Source: Vitellaria paradoxa (Eukaryota; Streptophyta; Magnoliopsida; Ericales; Sapotaceae). From it: a stretch of 64,000 nt of DNA. Position numbers and translations under genes: made by a program. This document shows, one piece after another, positions 60,983 to 64,000 of the stretch (position 1 is the stretch's first letter; every line of letters starts with the position of its first letter). The notes below the pieces were generated by a model that was not told the origin of the DNA, made no database searches, and worked only from the letters and a program-made list of their open reading frames with translations. Location of the stretch: positions 35,339,433 to 35,403,432 of the forward strand of contig CM034244.1 in assembly GCA_019916065.1 (NCBI GenBank), given 5' to 3'.

Positions 60983-63373
60983 TCATGTGCAACCTTTGCT
61001 AGGGCTTAACGGGATACTTGATCTAAAGATTTTCCAAGGCCTCTAATGAGCATTATTTTTTTTTTTTTCATTTTTTTGTTTTTAGAAATAAACATTCATT
61101 TAACAAAAGATTCCCCCACGTAGCTTTTGTAAGAATTAGAACCCCTACCATGTCAAAATTTCACAGGATGTCTAGGCCATATTCACAGAAAATTTTGGGT
61201 TACATCCAATGGTGCGGCTAACATGAGTCCTTGTGTAGCCATGTTTGATATGAGTTGTACATGCATACGCCTCCCTCCTAGGCATGTTGTGCTTCCTAGG
61301 TAAAGAGAGAGAGCTTAGGTCATGGATAAAAATTTTGTTTTGGTAGGATATTTAGGTTAGGAAAAAAATAGAATATTTCAAAAATATTTTCAACTTTTTA
61401 GAGCAATTCAAAAATATGAAAAGTATATATTGTTTGTTATTTTGGTGTGATTTATTAATTATTAAGGTTTAATGGAAATATTAGAATTATATTTTACTTG
61501 TACTTTGTTATATTTATCTTAGGAAACAAAAATGTTTCATCTGTCCACTTAATTAGCACTAAGTGTCTCCATTTAGATAGATATTATCTCTTCCACAACA
61601 CCACCCTATTTGACAATATTGTAGTGTGATGTAGATATTTTTGTTCAGTGGGCTGCCTAAGATGAAAAGGTCAAATTATGGGATTAGCACGTGAACAATT
61701 TTTCTTAACGAAGATTTTGAGAAGTTTCACACCCTATTTGACAGTATTGTAGCGTGATGTAGATATTTTCGTTCAGCGGGCTTTCTAAGATGAAAAGGTC
61801 AAATTATGGGATTAGCACGTGAACAATTTTTCTTAACGAAGATTTTGAGAAGTTTCATTCTCTCAGTCTCTCTTACAGTATCCAATTGAGTATGACTGGT
61901 AGCAGGACTTTTATATGGCTGCTGACTCCATGTGTTGATTAGCATCCATAGATGTTCAAATTTTAATAAAGTTATTAAATTATACGAGTAACAGAATAAA
62001 ACTCCATGTTGTTTCGAACATAAACGAAGTTTCAATTAAAGTAAATAATTATATAGGCAGAATGAGGGTTGGACTCAAAGGTGAGAAAGAGAGGAATTTT
62101 CTCTGCACATGCACAAAGATAAACATTAAACAAAAATAATGGAAATCAATGTTACATAGACTCGGGTACGGCTGTAGAATACGTGTGTCTTAGAGTCAAA
62201 TCCATTTATATCTTATTTGAAGAAATGGAGACATGGATAAAGTTCATATATATTTAATATAATCATTTTATTTTATAGGATAATGTGATATTTATCAGGT
62301 GTCATTGGATTATTTCATGCAAATAGAAGTTTTACCCATAATTAAGTGCTAAAATTGAATTTTTAAATATGTTTGTGTAGATGTCCAATTATATATGCAG
62401 ACACATACATCATATCTTTATCCAAGAGTCAAGTATCTGACAAGGGTACATCGTACATTTAGAAGAGTCACGTAACATAAATGAAGATCAATAAATATTT
62501 GTTCTAGTTCATTCAAGTTGTTTTATGGTGGTTTAAGTTCCGTATGACAACTTTGAATCGGTTTGTTATGACTAGCTGGTTATGTAAACAAATTTCTTAG
62601 AAAAATTATGATGTACCAATATCAAATGTTTATCAGGTGATTTATTTATTTTGATCTCCAATCCCCCTCTTGCTTCAGGTCAAATATTATATAAAACCCA
62701 CAGATTTGTTTTTCATCAAACATTGTTTGTTTGCCTTTTGCCCAAAAATATCATTTTAATTGAACAACACTTATGGTCATAATAAATGATTATGATAATG
62801 GTGATATGTTTTTGGTTCTCATGTCATGTTTGGTTTTATTGTAGATGGCATTTGAATTGTATGGTATGCTAGCTGGAAATGTCAGTCCGATGACGGGAGA
62901 GAATGTGAAGCCAGCCTATGGAGGTGAAGAAGAGGCTTTCCTGAAGAAAGTTGTTACTCCAATTTACGAAGTGATTGCAAAGGTATTGCCTGAATTAGTT
63001 TTTGAATATATTATAAGCTTGGTTTTTATACTCCTGTCAACTTCTCTAATATCATCTTCAATTCCCCCCCCCCCCCCACCCCGAAAGGAAGCTGCAAGGA
63101 GCAGAAACGGGATATCGAAGCATTCCCAGTGGAGGAACTATGATGATTTAAATGAATACTTTTGGTATTACTCTTTTTTTTGGGGGGGGGGGGGTGGGGG
63201 ATGGGTGGGTGGGAGTGGTTTCATTTTGTCCAAGATGTTACGTAACTATATTATGACTTTGGCCTTGTGCAAATTTTAGGTCAGCTGACTGTTTCCGGTT
63301 AAGTTGGCCTATGCGAGCTGATGCTGATTTTTTTTGTCAGCCGATTGAACAAATTGTTCCTGGAAAAAATGGG
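45391..63373 (+). CDS. CalS3/GSL12-like: Callose synthase (glucan synthase-like), N-terminal 12 exons; continues past window
   Basis: Exons: 45391-45580, 48352-48452, 50021-50145, 50248-50341, 50515-50625, 50726-50842, 50972-51064, 53477-53568, 54038-54164, 62845-62982, 63088-63164 and 63280-63373. All have GT/AG borders. Lengths total 1359 nt, 453 codons with no stop, about a quarter of the usual ~1,950-residue protein. It opens with [20 protein letters not shown], then [98 protein letters not shown] and MRADADFFC. This covers the Vta1-like and FKS1_dom1 N-terminal cytosolic region of plasma-membrane UDP-glucose 1,3-beta-glucan synthase. Catalytic and transmembrane parts lie to the right. 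[19 protein letters not shown] and VEVDREILEA favour CalS3 over CalS1. Introns 1, 7 and 9 are enlarged by transposons. Confidence 0.95.
45955..46400 (-). pseudogene. Copia reverse transcriptase fragment in callose synthase intron 1
   Basis: The minus strand gives [20 protein letters not shown] (46177-45974) and, upstream in other frames, [16 protein letters not shown] and GLKKCGMDH. This is the copia RT from the YGLKQ block through the thumb, with the YVDD part damaged. No LTRs were found. It differs clearly from the two copia elements of the 54.5-59.6 kb family. Confidence 0.7.
46490..46930 (+). pseudogene. LINE reverse transcriptase fragment, ending in A-run
   Basis: The plus strand encodes broken L1-type RT N-terminal motifs: IVNFYEDLF, then [26 protein letters not shown] and [20 protein letters not shown]. 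An A24 tract begins at about 46896. The words gagctagattac...tcaaaacaagaa near this A-run recur at 47282-47311. Confidence 0.7.
47000..48340. other. Rest of callose synthase intron 1
   Basis: No gene is seen. The repeat of the LINE-end phrase at 47282-47311 is followed by a T-rich run and several short frames without domains. The part before the acceptor (48100-48350) is strongly T-rich, as expected for a plant intron end. Confidence 0.4.
48571..49064. repeat. Recent tandem duplication, 2 x 247 bp, in callose synthase intron 2
   Basis: Unit 1 starts aagcttcaccag at 48571, unit 2 at 48818, and aag recurs at 49065. I count about three differences between units (for example gtt/gct, ctt/ctc, atg/acg), roughly one percent. 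Non-coding. Confidence 0.95.
49070..50010. other. Remainder of callose synthase intron 2
   Basis: No coding or repeat feature was recognised. Ordinary AT-rich intron sequence. Confidence 0.4.
51070..52030. other. First part of callose synthase intron 7
   Basis: Nothing assignable. A 111-codon plus-strand frame (51619-51954) has no domain. Confidence 0.4.
52034..52118 (-). mobile_element. Severely 5'-truncated SINE (47 bp) with 19-bp target duplications
   Basis: The 19-mer starting aattaatagag at 52034-52052 is repeated exactly at 52100-52118. The 47 bases between (52053-52099) are, on the minus strand, only the SINE 3' module tagccgaccccacctagtgg plus aaaaggct and a (TTGG)n tail, as at 1064-1254. 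A further looser repeat, gcaaaaaaa-tacccttggg, lies just outside each side. Confidence 0.8.
52735..52860 (+). mobile_element. tRNA-derived SINE, diverged
   Basis: tggtaaggttgatcctttgt and ggtcatgagttcaataattg (a diverged B box) are followed by ggaaacactcg...tggtaagaatgtgtacatt. This is the layout of a common plant SINE (B box, ggaaacagcctct, gggtaagg-ctgcgtaca). Ends and target duplication were not found. Confidence 0.55.
53090..53222. mobile_element. Possible LTR fragment
   Basis: The stretch ending cccatttcctaacaatttaagtttttgggacaattggtgacttaaca is echoed at about 54325-54378 (catttcctgatacctaaaactttt ggaataattggtgactaaaca). There it is followed by tagtattagag, which resembles a tRNA-iMet primer site. 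Both could be 3' ends of one LTR family. Confidence 0.45.
53308..53455 (+). mobile_element. Short SINE (106 bp) with 21-bp perfect target duplication
   Basis: The 21-mer beginning atgatactaag is present at 53308-53328 and exactly again at 53435-53455. Between them, 53329-53434 has an A box (tggcagagtgg, 53342-53352 approx.), a B box (ggttcgacacc, 53383-53393 approx.) and an A15 tail. Nearly the whole body is tRNA-like. It lies 21 bases before the acceptor of callose synthase exon 8, on the gene's own strand. Confidence 0.9.
53477..54164 (+). CDS. Callose synthase exons 8 and 9
   Basis: Exon 8 is 53477-53568 ([20 protein letters not shown] to SSL) and exon 9 is 54038-54164 ([20 protein letters not shown] to CYIYHH). 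They share a split tryptophan codon (TG|G). Between them is a 469-bp intron with a C16A13 run at 53969-53997. After exon 9 the donor GTATGG opens the 8.7-kb intron with the copia element. Confidence 0.9.
54483..59562 (-). mobile_element. Nearly intact Ty1/copia retrotransposon, antisense in callose synthase intron 9
   Basis: 264-bp LTRs (54483-54746 and 59299-59562) begin TG and end CA. They differ at about five or six positions, about two percent. A perfect 5-bp duplication gattg stands at 54478-54482 and 59563-59567. On the minus strand the 5' LTR (right) is followed by TGGTATCAGAGC (59298-59287), a perfect tRNA-iMet primer site. A CCCCGCTTGAGGGGGAG polypurine tract precedes the 3' LTR. One reading frame of 1,487 codons (59204-54741) encodes gag-pro-int-RT-RNaseH, broken only by three TAG codons. 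A young insertion that adds 5 kb to the intron. Confidence 0.97.
54741..59204 (-). pseudogene. Copia gag-pol polyprotein with three in-frame amber stops
   Basis: Frame opened at ATG 59204. Gag includes [17 protein letters not shown] and [16 protein letters not shown]. Then come a zinc knuckle [14 protein letters not shown] (about 58380-58339), protease [13 protein letters not shown] and GAG-pre-integrase ([13 protein letters not shown]). The integrase follows with a HSDLWGP first Asp, RTDNGREY second Asp and GVAERKNR Glu region. RT carries YVDDIIVTG and [17 protein letters not shown], and RNase H carries [24 protein letters not shown] and [11 protein letters not shown] codons at 58970-58968 (in gag), 57410-57408 (after FTDDHTRVC, integrase) and 56723-56721 (between integrase and RT) lie in the same frame. 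The terminal TGA (54743-54741) lies inside the 3' LTR. Without readthrough the element makes no full polyprotein. Confidence 0.93.
60110..60290 (-). pseudogene. LINE fragment, antisense
   Basis: The minus strand reads, with stops, [19 protein letters not shown] and [16 protein letters not shown]. These correspond to the L1-type RT C-terminal region (W..VC.P...GGLGIR, N.ALL.KW.W). Short and decayed. Confidence 0.6.
60686..60873. repeat. Tandem duplication, 2 x 94 bp
   Basis: caatttgggaata-cttagaagaactagtg starts at 60686 and again at 60780. The units end in tttccttgac-tcgct-tcattgtcatcaaa with a few differences. Confidence 0.9.
60941..60982. repeat. (CT)n(CA)n microsatellite
   Basis: A compound dinucleotide run: about 11 CT followed by about 10 CA. 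Confidence 0.95.
61602..61857. repeat. Tandem duplication, 2 x 128 bp
   Basis: caccctatttgaca starts at 61602 and again at 61730. Both units contain gtgatgtagatattt and a shared ccttttcatctt complement, and end gattttgagaagtttca. A handful of substitutions separate them. Confidence 0.9.
63088..63164 (+). CDS. Callose synthase exon 11 (77 nt, between C- and G-runs)
   Basis: It encodes [20 protein letters not shown] and LNEYFW with a split W codon. The acceptor tract is almost only C: C14 A C4 at 63064-63082, then gaaag. Seventeen bases after the donor comes G13 T G5 (63182-63200). The length is not a multiple of three, so skipping would shift the frame. Confidence 0.9.
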
Positions 63374-64000
63374 GTAAGCATTAATTGATTTTACTTGTTG
63401 GACATTAGCTGCTGACTTGGATATTTCCCAAGCACCTATGCATCATTCACATAAAGGACCAGTAGATTTTTTTTGAAGATTAAAATTGGTTGCATCTTGT
63501 TTGCTCTCCCATCATTATTCTATGCAAAGAAGTCAACCCTGGACCTTGTTTACTATGTCCTCCTGTAGAAGTAGGACCAAATCGATGTGTAGGACATGGA
63601 TACATTTGTTTTGGATTGTCTTTGCTTCACAGTTGTTGGTTGACTAATTGGTGATGACAAAAATAGGAAAAGCAATGTGATTGACTTGACATCCCCCTCC
63701 CCCCAACAAAAAAAAGATGTTGGTGGTGCGATAGATGTTGCGTGGCAGATATTAATGTTTCTTTTGGATTGGGACTGTGCATATTAGGAAGCATTTCAGG
63801 TTTAGCTTGCTATTATGCTTCATAAATGCTTCGAGAATTGAGGTGTAAGGAAAATAAATAAATATGAAAAATATCAACTTGGCATATTCTTCTATGCTTT
63901 CAAGCACGAAGATGGACACGGGAGTGGATAAGGGTACAGACACGGGATACGACAATTTTTAAAAAATGAGGATAAGGACACACTAGAGATATGTCCAAAA
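63374..64000 (+). other. Callose synthase intron 12, start
   Basis: Follows the donor GGG|GTAAGC of exon 12. No further coding exon of the gene is visible before the window ends. A minus-strand frame of 67 codons (63955-63752) has no support. Confidence 0.6.

Larger units (their letters stand above)
59770..62840. other. Rest of callose synthase intron 9
   Basis: Holds a LINE fragment (60110-60290), two tandem duplications (60686-60873 and 61602-61857), a CT/AC microsatellite (60941-60982) and T-rich sequence. No exon or other gene is seen. Confidence 0.5.

Noticed and set aside
62845..63279. Single 144-codon continuous coding exon
   Set aside because: The frame runs from exon 10 through an intron with a C-run and exon 11 in another phase. 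Splice sites and family matches show three separate exons.

Overview
This is a window of a large, repeat-filled flowering-plant nuclear genome. The evidence is two spliced plant genes with multi-kilobase introns, a dense population of plant transposable elements, and an endogenous caulimovirid (plant pararetrovirus). The species cannot be named from the sequence. A woody dicot or basal angiosperm with many MITEs would fit.

Left part (1-16.7 kb): a minus-strand LIN/CERBERUS-like U-box E3 ligase gene is read in pieces. These are an untranslated first exon with an upstream ORF near 16.3-16.7 kb, a large N-terminal exon (14980-13262), a small exon (12364-~12070), a U-box exon (~11930-11232), and two armadillo-like exons (10045-9901 and 5684-5447). 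The C-terminal WD40 part is not in the window and should lie beyond the left edge. Its introns carry a tandem duplication and MULE-type MITEs. Downstream of the last visible exon (1-5.4 kb) is nested repeat debris: a Ty3/gypsy gag remnant split by a hAT element that itself carries a SINE, then an internally deleted Ty1/copia element, then an opposed copia LTR with its primer-binding site.

Middle part (16.7-44.8 kb): no host gene is supported. It holds a second hAT element with perfect 8-bp target duplications, a decayed MULE whose transposase region is followed by a plant mobile domain (20.4-25.0 kb), an AT-rich inverted-repeat array (26.3-27.2 kb) abutting a broken endogenous pararetrovirus (27.2-32.7 kb, minus), a 5'-truncated LINE (33.0-34.7 kb), minisatellite-like arrays, a ~1.07-kb non-autonomous LTR element with an internal 48-53-bp repeat, and a cluster of PIF/Harbinger-type MITEs with TAA target duplications.

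Right part (44.8-64 kb): the first twelve coding exons (453 codons, continuously in frame) of a callose synthase (glucan synthase-like) gene on the plus strand, closest by eye to CalS3/GSL12. It continues beyond the right edge. Intron 9 is 8.7 kb because a 5.08-kb, almost intact, antisense Ty1/copia element with 264-bp LTRs and a 5-bp TSD landed in the RNase H end of an older copia remnant. Other introns contain SINEs with clear target-site duplications, LINE and copia fragments and recent tandem duplications. One short exon (63088-63164) is bracketed by complementary C- and G-runs.
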